In this document: piece after piece, positions 1 through 8,668 of the stretch
Layout: each line of letters starts with the position of its first letter
How positions within the stretch are numbered: the stretch's first letter is position 1
Source of the DNA: Pedobacter glucosidilyticus DSM 23534
GTDB taxonomy: Bacteria; Bacteroidota; Bacteroidia; Sphingobacteriales; Sphingobacteriaceae
Reading direction: 5' to 3'
Length of the DNA: 64,000 bases
NCBI RefSeq assembly: GCF_000425145.1
Contig: NZ_AULF01000012.1
Location: 61,831 to 125,830, forward strand
Notes under the pieces: generated by a model
The model's database searches: none
Told to the model about the DNA's origin: nothing
The model's input: only the letters and a program-made list of their open reading frames with translations
Made by a program: the position numbers and the translations under genes

Positions 1-1683
1 GGTATTAGCTTCTCCTAGAGCGTTTGTTGTTGTAGATATATTTGTTGTCCAAGTTTTATTAACCAGTTCTGTATAAACTTTTCCATGCGGTCTTAATGTC
101 CAATCTTTATCCCATAAAGCTGCTTCTGGAAACCAATGCGCTCCTGCCCAAAAACCCCATTGTACAAAACCGGTTACAGAAGGATGGCTATAAATGGCTA
201 TCATAAAATCTTTGATATAGTTGGCTTTAAAATCATCGTCTATACTTCTTATGTCAAATTCAGTAATTTTAATAGGCAAATTAAATTTGCTGAAGTAATC
301 TAATCTCTCTAAAACAAAAGGTATAGCTGGTGGAGCTCCACCTATATGGCCTTGTTCTCCTATAGCATCTATAGGCGCTCCTTCTTTTAGTAGCATAGCA
401 ATATTATCATAGAATTTCTGACTACCAGAACCCACTCCTTTACCATGAAATAGCGTAAAATCGTTTAAAAACAATTTTAAATCTGGAGCATGTCTATGAG
501 CTGTCTTAAACCAAGTAACCATTTCGTTTTTCCCTAAAACATCTAAAATGTCATGATTAGAAATAGGTTCATTGACAACATCCCACTCACTAAATTCACC
601 TTTCATTTTGGTTGTTTGATCTTGAATAACTTCTTTGATTCTTCTTCTTAATGCAGCTGTATCATTTTTAAGAGATTCTAAACCTGGCGAAAGTCTCCAA
701 GAAGGCCAAACCATAACATGTCCTCTTGCTCCCATACCGTTTTCTCTTAGCCATTTATTGGCTTTTTTCGTGTTTTCTCCTCGTATAGATGCAGGCTGGG
801 ATGTCCAAGATTTCCATTTCATCTCGTTCTCAAAAACTACCTGATTAAAATATTTTTTTAGTGTATCTCTATAATGTTTAGCATCACCATTATTTTGTTC
901 TAAAATAAAGGCAGAATTTATTGCAGTACCCCAGTCAAAAGAGTTTCTTTTTAAACTAATAGAAATTTTAGCATTAGTAAGCGGTCGCCCATTAGGCTGA
1001 AGAACTTTAATTTTTAAATCACCTTTACGGATTTTTTCTATTCTTTGCAGAGCATCTTTTCGCCACAGTGCATCTGGATGGTCGCCCTCATAGCGAACTT
1101 TTGAACGGGGCAGATCTTTAAGATTTACAGTCTGTTTATAATTATTTAAAGTTATCGAGCTTATTTGTAGCTGTTGTTCATAAGAATCAAACTTAATTAC
1201 AAACTTTGCATCCGCAGCATTTACGTCTTTACCAATAATAAAGGAGAAACTAGTCTCCATCCAGTCTTTACCAATAGAAACACCTCTTACAACATGAGCT
1301 GGCCAAGCAGCTTTACCATTAACTAAATTATCTAAGCGTAATTCTATAAAACCTTCACCAGTTTCTCTCTTACTAACTAAGCATCTAGATTTAAAAGAAA
1401 CCCATAAAATATCTCCTTTTTTTAAATTGGATGTTATAGGTGCCTCTATCCCATTAATTCTATTTCCAGAAAGTTTATTAAAAGTATTTACTTCTAAATA
1501 AGAAAAGTCTGTCCCATTATTTTTTATTTCGGTGGTTAACCCTTTATTGATGTCTGGACCATAACTTGTAAAGGTTTTAAAATCTTTAGATAATATTGAT
1601 TCTGCATAAGGCAATTGAGCATGCAAATTATTTACATGCAGCACAGAGTACAGTATTAGTATACGGTAAATTAAATTAATCAT
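1..1683 (-). CDS. GH10 endo-1,4-beta-xylanase, C-terminus cut by window start
   Basis: Secreted xylanase that would cleave internal beta-1,4 bonds of xylan. Reading the minus strand from an ATG at 1683 gives 561 codons without a stop, running off the window. Residues 1-22 look like a signal peptide ending at a Gln. Residues about 30-190 form a beta-rich region resembling a CBM4/9-type carbohydrate-binding domain. The region near 215-240 resembles the small Ig-like linker common in Bacteroidota GH10 enzymes. The GH10 barrel follows, with the acid/base Glu in WDVVNEP (about residue 372) and the nucleophile Glu in ITEFD (about 475). Their spacing of about 100 residues fits the family. The hybrid regulator directly upstream suggests xylan-type control. 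The family call is firm; the exact substrate is inferred. Confidence 0.93.
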   Translation of the reverse strand, partial: MINLIYRILILYSVLHVNNLHAQLPYAESILSKDFKTFTSYGPDINKGLTTEIKNNGTDFSYLEVNTFNKLSGNRINGIEAPITSNLKKGDILWVSFKSRCLVSKRETGEGFIELRLDNLVNGKAAWPAHVVRGVSIGKDWMETSFSFIIGKDVNAADAKFVIKFDSYEQQLQISSITLNNYKQTVNLKDLPRSKVRYEGDHPDALWRKDALQRIEKIRKGDLKIKVLQPNGRPLTNAKISISLKRNSFDWGTAINSAFILEQNNGDAKHYRDTLKKYFNQVVFENEMKWKSWTSQPASIRGENTKKANKWLRENGMGARGHVMVWPSWRLSPGLESLKNDTAALRRRIKEVIQDQTTKMKGEFSEWDVVNEPISNHDILDVLGKNEMVTWFKTAHRHAPDLKLFLNDFTLFHGKGVGSGSQKFYDNIAMLLKEGAPIDAIGEQGHIGGAPPAIPFVLERLDYFSKFNLPIKITEFDIRSIDDDFKANYIKDFMIAIYSHPSVTGFVQWGFWAGAHWFPEAALWDKDWTLRPHGKVYTELVNKTWTTNISTTTNALGEANT

Positions 1684-1853
1684 TTGGTTTATAATTAGTG
1701 ATGTAAAGGTAATCGAGTAATGCCCTTTTAATGATTAAAATTATGACGGAATAGTTTAAGAAAACAACTTATTTAATTAATAAAGGCGAATTTTAAATCT
1801 TCAATGATAAGCTTCTTTTGTTTAATTTAGCTAATTACGATCTAAAGCAAGGG

Positions 1854-4800
1854 CTACTTTAAATCACTATTTTGCTCCATAAAATTACTAGGTATAACAC
1901 CAAAATAGTCTTTAAAATTATTATAAAAACTTACATAGTTAGCAAAACCCACCTTATAGCAGACTTGAGAGAGATTGTATTCTCCTGTTAATAAATATTG
2001 TGCAGCCTTTTTTAATTGTACAGATTTTATAAACTCATGTATAGTTTTACCAGTTAAAGCCTTAATCTTATTATTTAACTGTGTACGGCTCATTGCCATT
2101 TCAGAAATAAAGTCTTTGGTTGTAAACTCATAGTCTTCGATATTTTTTTCTACCACATCCAAGGCTTTCTGTAAAAATTTCTGATCGGCAACGTTTAACG
2201 ATATTTCTTTAGGATTTACGTCTATACTTTTATCAAATTTTTCTATAGCTTGCTGTCTTGATTTTAACAAATTTGTAACCCTAACAATTAATAATTCGTC
2301 ATTAAAAGGTTTATCTATATAATCATCGGCTCCTATTTCATACCCCTGAATTCTATGCTTTAAAGAAGAAAGAGCAGTAAGCAAAATAATAGGAATATGA
2401 CTTGTTCTTTCATCTGTTTTTAATTTAGATGTTAGTTGTATACCGTCAAGCTCAGGCATCATAACATCTGTAATGATAATTGCTGGTAAATGCTCTAAAG
2501 CTAGTTGGTATCCTAATAATCCATTTTGAGCTTTAAATACTTTATACTTATTAGTGAATAAGCTCTCCATGTATACCAGCATGTCTTCATTATCTTCTAC
2601 TATTAGTATACTATGTTTATCTTGTTTAGCCGTAGCATCATCTAAAATTAACTTCTCTTCTTTATAATCTTTAAAAGTATCCTGAGAATCAACCTTATCT
2701 AATAATATTACCTTATTACCAAAATCTTCGCTTTGCGTTGGCAAACTTACCATAAAACTGCTACCTCGGTTAGGTTCGCTCTCTACTTTTATGCTACCGC
2801 TATATAACGCAAGTAGTTCTTTAACTAAAGATAATCCTATTCCTGTACCACCAATATTTCTAGTTTTAGAATCATCAATTTGAAAAAATTGATCAAAAAT
2901 TCTTTCTCTATTCTCAGAAGTTATTCCTATTCCGTTGTCTTCAACAATTATATTTAAAATAGATTCTTCTTTATAAATCTTTAATTTAACTATATTATTG
3001 GTAAACTTAAAAGCATTGGAAAGTAGGTTTCTTACAATTTTATCTAATTTATCAGGATCAAAAAAACCATCAATATTTTCTTCTGGTGCTTCAAATTCAT
3101 ACACTATATTTCTATCATCAGCTAAACCAACAAATACATCAAACAAATTTTTTATGTAAGTAGTGATATTTCCGTAACAAATTTCCAATTTTAAGGCTCC
3201 GCTATCTAATTTCCTCATATCTAAAAGTTGGGAAATTAAATTTTGTAATTCTTTTACATTCCTTTCAATTATATTATAATAAACCTGTTTTTGTTCTGAT
3301 GTAATTTCTTCTCCTGATCTTATTAATTTGGAAATAGGTCCTGACAATAAAGCTAAAGGAGTTTTAAACTCATGAGATATATTTGTAAAAAACCTTAATT
3401 TCATTTGAGCTATTTCATTCAGCTTTTCTGCTTGTATACGCTCATTCTTGATTTTTATCTGATTATGGGAATATCTTAAAATAATAGTAAATATCAGTAC
3501 GATACATCCAAGATATATTAAATAAGCCCACCAAGTCTTCCAGAAAGGAGGAGTTATAGTGATTTTTATTTGTTTCGGAGTTTGATTCCAAACTCCATCA
3601 TTATTAGTTGCTTTTACAGAAAAAATATATGTATTAGGGTCTAAATTTGTATAGGTTGCATAGCTTCTGTCTGCTGTGGTATAGTTCCAACTTTTATCAT
3701 AACCTACCATCATGTATGCGTATTGAGTTTTTTCTGGATGAGTAAGGTTAAGAGCGTGAAACCCTAATGTAAAAACTGAATTTTTATAAGAAAGAGTAAT
3801 TTCTTCTGTCTCTAAAATTGACTGTTTTAAAGGTGAACCCGCAACTGCTGGTATAACTTTTTTATTAAAGATATTAAACTCATTTATATAAACAGGAGGA
3901 ATATAATTATTGATTTTTATATTGTTAGGGTTAATTTTAATAAAACCACTTAACCCTCCAAAATATAAACTGTTATCTTTTGCCTTTAAATAAGCGATTC
4001 TAGAAAACTCGTTACCCTTTAATCCGTCTGCAACAGTAAAACTTTGGTATTTACCTGTTTTAGCATTAAGAAAAACTAATCCTTTGGTTGTTAAAACCCA
4101 TTTATTTGATTGTGCATCAGGAATAATACCTACAACAGAATTAGAAATAAAACCATTTGCCTGATTGTGTTTATTAATATATCCATTAGGTTTTAATTCC
4201 CACAAACCAGCATCATTGGTACATATCCAATAAACTCCCTTTTCATCTAAATAAACATCATTAAGATTAAGATCTCTTAACGCTTCTAAAGTATGGAAAC
4301 CTGTTTTTTCATCATGATAAACATAACCCTTTTGGGTTATAATACCCATGGTACCATCTACTTGTAACCTTATATTAGAAATGGTTGTACTCGGTAAAAT
4401 ATTAGCTCCAATTCTTTTTAATACACCTTTATTTTTATCGAATATTACAACACCTTCAGAAAAAGAAGAAAGCCATAACAAACCTTTATTATCTAATTCT
4501 ATATCATAATATTTGTCATTCTGTAAAGCTTTAGCATTATTCAAATTAATATTATAGGTAATAAAACGTTTTGATTTCCTATCATATCTATTAATTCCTC
4601 CACCCCAAGTTGCTAACCAAATATCTCCATCAGCATCTTCGACTATTGATAAAACCGCATTACTACTTATAGATTTATTACTTCCTTTTTCACTTTTAAA
4701 GTTCTGAAAACTATTATTTTTGGGATTAAATAAACTAATCCCTCCACCGTCTGTGCCAATCCAGATTATTCCTTTTGAGTCTTCCATGATAGCTCTCACA

Positions 4801-5888
4801 GAATTATTTACTAAAGAATTAGAATCTCCATACTTATGAAAGTAGCTTTTAAATCTCTCCTTTTTAGGATTATAGATATTTACTCCTCCATTAAAAGTTC
4901 CAACATATAAAATACCCTCTTTATCTATATAAACTGCCCACAAAGAATTAGTGTTTAAGCTATTCTCTATCTTTTCATCAGAAAAACAATACTCTACTTC
5001 CTTAGTTAGTATATTAATTCTCACTAAACCACCATGGTCTATCGCTAACAAAAGATAATTACCTGATATTTCCATTCCTCTGATATCCTTCCCCTGTAAA
5101 CCTTTTGATGGATTATAGGATTGAAATTCATTACTCTCAGGATTGTAAGAAAACAATCCATTATCAGAAGTTCCAAGCCATATTAGTCCATATTTATCAA
5201 TTTTTACTTTTGAAATGTTTTTATTTCTATTGTAAATTGGGACTCTTGTTGTTTTAATTTCAGATGTTTTGGTATTAAAAGAAATTATTTCGCCTTTATT
5301 ATTGGATAGCCATAGACATTCTTTATTATCTATCACTAAATCTGTTATCTCATCTATAAAATTCCGACCTTTGTGCAGTATAAATTGAATAAATTTACCT
5401 GTTTTACTATCTCTTTTAAGCAAGCCAAACTCTGTTGCAATCCACAAATTGCCATACTTATCACTAGTTATATTATTGATTCTAATAGAACTTAAAGACT
5501 TATTATGACTAATCTGAATATTAAATTTTTTAAATGATTCGCTTTTTCTATTGTATAAATTTAATCCAGCATTTGTACCAACCCATAAATTGTTATTACT
5601 ATCTTCATATAAAGCATTGATATAATTATTAGAAATACTCCTGCTATCATTTGTATGCTCAAATACAGTTACATTTGAACCATCAAATCTATTTAAGCCT
5701 CCCATGTAGGTTCCTATCCAAACAAAACCTCTTGAATCCCTTAGTATACATTTAATTCTATTACTTGAAAGACCATCTTCGACCTTTAAATAATTAAATT
5801 TTGTGTCTTTAAATGCAGAAAAAGAATCTTCTAAATCAAAGAAAAATACGAATGAAAAAAATAAAAAAATAAGGGCACTACTTCTCAT
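1854..5888 (-). CDS. Hybrid two-component system regulator (HTCS)
   Basis: One-protein sensor and regulator (1344 aa) of the type that controls polysaccharide-utilisation loci. In order: signal peptide or N-terminal membrane segment (1-24); about 650 residues of Reg_prop repeats (WIGT, DG-L pattern) forming two periplasmic propellers; a Y_Y_Y domain (about 705-775); a membrane helix (about 785-805); HisKA with the phospho-His in SHEFKTPL (about 838); HATPase with the GTGIGLSLVK box; a receiver with acceptor Asp in TDVMMPELDG (about 1139); and an AraC-type DNA-binding end (about 1240-1340). Its neighbour on the same strand is the GH10 xylanase, so it probably senses xylan oligosaccharides. The ligand is inferred from context. 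A perfect 17-bp inverted repeat lies about 50 bp upstream. Confidence 0.96.
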   Translation of the reverse strand: MRSSALIFLFFSFVFFFDLEDSFSAFKDTKFNYLKVEDGLSSNRIKCILRDSRGFVWIGTYMGGLNRFDGSNVTVFEHTNDSRSISNNYINALYEDSNNNLWVGTNAGLNLYNRKSESFKKFNIQISHNKSLSSIRINNITSDKYGNLWIATEFGLLKRDSKTGKFIQFILHKGRNFIDEITDLVIDNKECLWLSNNKGEIISFNTKTSEIKTTRVPIYNRNKNISKVKIDKYGLIWLGTSDNGLFSYNPESNEFQSYNPSKGLQGKDIRGMEISGNYLLLAIDHGGLVRINILTKEVEYCFSDEKIENSLNTNSLWAVYIDKEGILYVGTFNGGVNIYNPKKERFKSYFHKYGDSNSLVNNSVRAIMEDSKGIIWIGTDGGGISLFNPKNNSFQNFKSEKGSNKSISSNAVLSIVEDADGDIWLATWGGGINRYDRKSKRFITYNINLNNAKALQNDKYYDIELDNKGLLWLSSFSEGVVIFDKNKGVLKRIGANILPSTTISNIRLQVDGTMGIITQKGYVYHDEKTGFHTLEALRDLNLNDVYLDEKGVYWICTNDAGLWELKPNGYINKHNQANGFISNSVVGIIPDAQSNKWVLTTKGLVFLNAKTGKYQSFTVADGLKGNEFSRIAYLKAKDNSLYFGGLSGFIKINPNNIKINNYIPPVYINEFNIFNKKVIPAVAGSPLKQSILETEEITLSYKNSVFTLGFHALNLTHPEKTQYAYMMVGYDKSWNYTTADRSYATYTNLDPNTYIFSVKATNNDGVWNQTPKQIKITITPPFWKTWWAYLIYLGCIVLIFTIILRYSHNQIKIKNERIQAEKLNEIAQMKLRFFTNISHEFKTPLALLSGPISKLIRSGEEITSEQKQVYYNIIERNVKELQNLISQLLDMRKLDSGALKLEICYGNITTYIKNLFDVFVGLADDRNIVYEFEAPEENIDGFFDPDKLDKIVRNLLSNAFKFTNNIVKLKIYKEESILNIIVEDNGIGITSENRERIFDQFFQIDDSKTRNIGGTGIGLSLVKELLALYSGSIKVESEPNRGSSFMVSLPTQSEDFGNKVILLDKVDSQDTFKDYKEEKLILDDATAKQDKHSILIVEDNEDMLVYMESLFTNKYKVFKAQNGLLGYQLALEHLPAIIITDVMMPELDGIQLTSKLKTDERTSHIPIILLTALSSLKHRIQGYEIGADDYIDKPFNDELLIVRVTNLLKSRQQAIEKFDKSIDVNPKEISLNVADQKFLQKALDVVEKNIEDYEFTTKDFISEMAMSRTQLNNKIKALTGKTIHEFIKSVQLKKAAQYLLTGEYNLSQVCYKVGFANYVSFYNNFKDYFGVIPSNFMEQNSDLK

Positions 5889-6194
5889 CGATAGTTATTT
5901 CAATAAAATATGGAGCTATCATATAATACTTGAACCGTATTATTGTCACAATAATTAAATTAAAAGTATTGGTTATTTATTTTACTAGCATTAAGAATAT
6001 AACACTATTTATTAAAAATATAACTTTTGAAATAGATTATCAATGATATAATTAATAATCATTCTATCCCTCCTTCTATCAATTTGCTAATATTTTTCAG
6101 TTTAATAATCTAAGGCTGTACCAGCTTTTGTATTTAAAATAATATATGAGTTTTATAATTTCCTAATGAATGAGTAAGTAGCTTTTTAGAATTT
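5889..6194. other. Intergenic region, no gene seen
   Basis: About 306 AT-rich bases between the regulator start and the end of the carotenoid-side operon. Apart from the 17-bp inverted repeat at 5939-5955, only weak A+T hairpins are visible (for example AATGAT near 6039 facing ATCATT about ten bases on). No open frame with credible coding character was seen on either strand. Confidence 0.6.
5939..5955. promoter_or_regulatory. 17-bp perfect inverted repeat upstream of HTCS
   Basis: ATTATTGTCACAATAAT: 8-bp arms around a central C, about 50 bp upstream of the HTCS start codon. A symmetric site at this distance is a plausible operator, possibly for autoregulation. No second copy was noticed in front of the xylanase gene. 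Confidence 0.35.
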
Positions 6195-6437
6195 TTAAGC
6201 CAGTATACCGATAACTTTAAAGCGCTCAAAAACCTGTTCTGTATGTGGTGCATCTTTTAACTCGGCTGTTAAATCTTGGCCAGCCCAATGCTCATAATGT
6301 TTTCCTTTTAGCCATAGTCTGCTTTGGCTTACATCATAAATTAAACCTAAATAAGCAACCCATATTTGTGGCTTATCTTGTCCGTTTCTTAAAGCTAACT
6401 GAGATTTGGTATAAACAGGCAGTTCTTCTTCTATCAT
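6195..6437 (-). CDS. Cytochrome b5-like haem/steroid-binding domain protein
   Basis: Single-domain protein of 80 aa. The pattern WVAYLGLIYDVSQSRLW followed by KHYEHWAGQDLT and APHTEQVFERF matches small prokaryotic cytochrome b5-like domains. The His residues in the HYEHWAG and PHTEQ segments are the likely haem ligands. There is no signal peptide or membrane anchor, so it should be cytosolic. Its start overlaps the stop of the lycopene cyclase gene by 4 bp (ATGA type), so the two are probably co-translated. An electron-transfer role for carotenoid hydroxylation is possible from context but not shown. The family call is fairly firm; the function is open. Confidence 0.8.
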   Translation of the reverse strand: MIEEELPVYTKSQLALRNGQDKPQIWVAYLGLIYDVSQSRLWLKGKHYEHWAGQDLTAELKDAPHTEQVFERFKVIGILA

Positions 6438-7120
6438 GCAGCTTGTTTCTTATTTCTAAAGAATTCAAAGAAAAGCAAATTCATCAAAAATAAAGACATC
6501 GAATAAAAATGATCCTCAAAAGGAATAGTTCCAACTCTGAAACCCATATTTTCTGCATTATTATACATCACAATGGGGATAGCAGTTAAAATCCCATTTA
6601 CAATATAGAAAGGCAATAAAGAAACCAAATAGGCTATGTAAAATTTACCCATATTTAAATGGTGCTTAGCAAAAATGGTATAGAGTAAAACCACCAAAAG
6701 GGTACTAAAATTTACCAAGCTGTAAATCCTATCGTAAAATAATACCAGCATAATAACGCATAAAACTATCAGTAGCCAACTGATGGTGTTAATAATTTTA
6801 GCTGAGATTTCTATCTTAAAATAAGCTATTAAGCACTCGTAAATAAAAATACAAGCAAAAGGGATGGTGATAAAAAACATGATTTCCTCTAGCGGTAAAT
6901 CAAAAAACCTGATGCCTAGAATATAATCATCATTAAAAGACCAAACTTGGTTAATGGTAAAAATATAATCCCAAAGAAGGTAAAGAAGCCCAGTGATAAA
7001 TAAGCCAGGCATGATAAATTTCCACTTTTTATAATAGTGTACTTTTTTATCAAAAGATAAGATAATAGGAAAGAAAACTGTTAAAACATTGATGAGCAGA
7101 TAACTCAGTTTATTATCCAT
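6434..7120 (-). CDS. crtYcd: Lycopene beta-cyclase, fused CrtYc-CrtYd type membrane protein
   Basis: Predicted to close the beta-ionone rings of lycopene, giving gamma- and beta-carotene. The 228-residue protein is highly hydrophobic with about seven membrane segments. It carries the family signature FFDLPLEEIMFF (PLEE box), and a second related half towards the C-terminus (GTIPFEDHFYSM). This fits the fused form of the two-subunit cyclases of actinobacteria and archaea. The gene sits between a secreted unknown protein (adjacent upstream, no gap) and the cytochrome b5-like gene (4-bp overlap), in one operon with phytoene synthase. Confidence 0.88.
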   Translation of the reverse strand: MDNKLSYLLINVLTVFFPIILSFDKKVHYYKKWKFIMPGLFITGLLYLLWDYIFTINQVWSFNDDYILGIRFFDLPLEEIMFFITIPFACIFIYECLIAYFKIEISAKIINTISWLLIVLCVIMLVLFYDRIYSLVNFSTLLVVLLYTIFAKHHLNMGKFYIAYLVSLLPFYIVNGILTAIPIVMYNNAENMGFRVGTIPFEDHFYSMSLFLMNLLFFEFFRNKKQAA

Positions 7121-7648
7121 TTATGCTAGTACTTTTCTTAAAACATTTACTTCTGCCTCACTACATCTTTTACTATCTATCATAAAGTTAACCATATTTT
7201 TTAGGATGGTTTCGTCTACATGTAAAGCTTGCACATTTGATTTCTGTACCAACTCAATAATCTTTTTCTTATCTATATCTAAATGCTTGCTGTAACCTAA
7301 AAATGGAGGTAGAAAATGCTCTAAACTAAACCTTAAAAATCTTATTTCTAACTGGTTAGGGCTTAACTCAACAGCTTTATCAATAGTTTTGCAACCTTGT
7401 TTTAAAAAAGCCATTTTATTAACCGGGTTCCAAGAGTGTTTGGCCCTTACCGCATCTGCCGACCCTAAATATGCCATAATGAGTGGGCTTGGATTTTTTA
7501 CTGCTTTTAAATCTTTATAAAGCTTATCGGCAACATCGGCATTTTTAATGGCTTCTACATAATCTCTTCTGATTTTTTGAATATCATAAGCAAAACCATT
7601 AACCGCAAAACACGCTATAAACAAAAAGCAAAAGACAATATTTTTCAT
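7121..7648 (-). CDS. Secreted protein of unknown function in the carotenoid operon
   Basis: I do not recognise a family with certainty. The start is set at the ATG at 7648 rather than one at 7672, because the 175-residue product then begins with a clean signal peptide (MKNIVFCFLFIACFAVNGFA). The mature part is about 155 residues, mostly helical and rich in Lys, with one late Cys. It includes IMAYLGSADAVRAKHSWNP and a stretch about counting back over residues similar in style to TPR-like helices. It lies 35 bp after phytoene synthase and directly abuts the lycopene cyclase start, so it is almost certainly co-transcribed with the carotenoid genes. A role in handling the pigment or the envelope is only a guess. 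Confidence 0.75.
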   Translation of the reverse strand: MKNIVFCFLFIACFAVNGFAYDIQKIRRDYVEAIKNADVADKLYKDLKAVKNPSPLIMAYLGSADAVRAKHSWNPVNKMAFLKQGCKTIDKAVELSPNQLEIRFLRFSLEHFLPPFLGYSKHLDIDKKKIIELVQKSNVQALHVDETILKNMVNFMIDSKRCSEAEVNVLRKVLA

Positions 7649-7683
7649 AATTTCATATTCTTGTATAAACAAACGTAAAAAAG

Positions 7684-8520
7684 TTAAACAAAGTTTAGTT
7701 TGTTTTTAATCAATGCTTGTGCCATCAAGAATATCTTCTGCGTATCTGGAATACGTATTCTTTTATTTGCTATGGTTTGGGCTGATGTAGCTCTTATTTT
7801 CTCAAATAATTTAAGGTAATAAATATAGGCAATGTAAACCCCCAGTTTAGAACCTGCTGGAAGTTGCTTTATCCCTTCTAAAGCATCATCAAAATCTGCT
7901 TTGATGTCTTTTTCTATTTCTTGTTTATCAGCCTCTGTAAATTTTGTAAAATCAATACCGGGGAAATAAGTTCTGCCTCTTTCTTCAAAATCAGATTTAA
8001 TATCTCTTAAAAAGTTAATTTTCTGAAAGGCAGAGCCCAAACTTCTGGCTTTTGGTAATAAAGTAGCATAAAGTTGATGATTACCCTCACAAAACACTCT
8101 TAAACACATTAAACCTACCACTTCTGCCGAGCCATAAATGTACTCCTTGTAGCTATCATCGGTATAACGGGTTTTATCTAAATCCATTTCCATTGATTTT
8201 AGAAAAGCATCTATTAAATGAAATTCAATATGATATTGTGTTACCACCAATTGGAAAGCATGTAGCACCGGATTTAAACTTATTTTACGCTCTATAGCTT
8301 CAACAGTATCTTTTCTAAACTGAGAAATTAAGCTTTCTTTATCCTGATCATGAAAAGTATCAACAATTTCATCAGCAAAACGCACAAAACCATAGATGGC
8401 GTAAATGGGTGCTCTAAACTTTTTATAAAAAGCTTTAATACCCAAACTAAAAGAAGTACTGTAGTTGTTGGTAATAATTTTACTGCAATCTAGGCAGGTT
8501 TGGGTGTATAAATCCATCAA
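7684..8520 (-). CDS. crtB: Phytoene synthase
   Basis: Joins two geranylgeranyl diphosphates into phytoene, the first committed carotenoid step. The 278-residue protein is of normal length. It has the first Asp-rich motif in RFADEIVDTFHD (about residues 47-58) and the second in INFLRDIKSDFEERGRTYFP (about 165-185). It is first in a minus-strand operon with the secreted unknown, lycopene cyclase and cytochrome b5-like genes, and is divergent from crtI across about 150 bp. No GGPP synthase gene is in the window, so the precursor must come from a gene elsewhere. Confidence 0.95.
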   Translation of the reverse strand: MMDLYTQTCLDCSKIITNNYSTSFSLGIKAFYKKFRAPIYAIYGFVRFADEIVDTFHDQDKESLISQFRKDTVEAIERKISLNPVLHAFQLVVTQYHIEFHLIDAFLKSMEMDLDKTRYTDDSYKEYIYGSAEVVGLMCLRVFCEGNHQLYATLLPKARSLGSAFQKINFLRDIKSDFEERGRTYFPGIDFTKFTEADKQEIEKDIKADFDDALEGIKQLPAGSKLGVYIAYIYYLKLFEKIRATSAQTIANKRIRIPDTQKIFLMAQALIKNKLNFV

Positions 8521-8668
8521 GAGCTAAAATTGTAAAATATATTCAGATTACAAAAATCCATCTGCTTTTGTTTGTCTTTGGTTGTATTGATTTTATCGTT
8601 TAGCTAATAAAAATCATAAATCAAGAAATTATAAAACAAATTGGTTTATTTTGGATTTATCAATCAGC

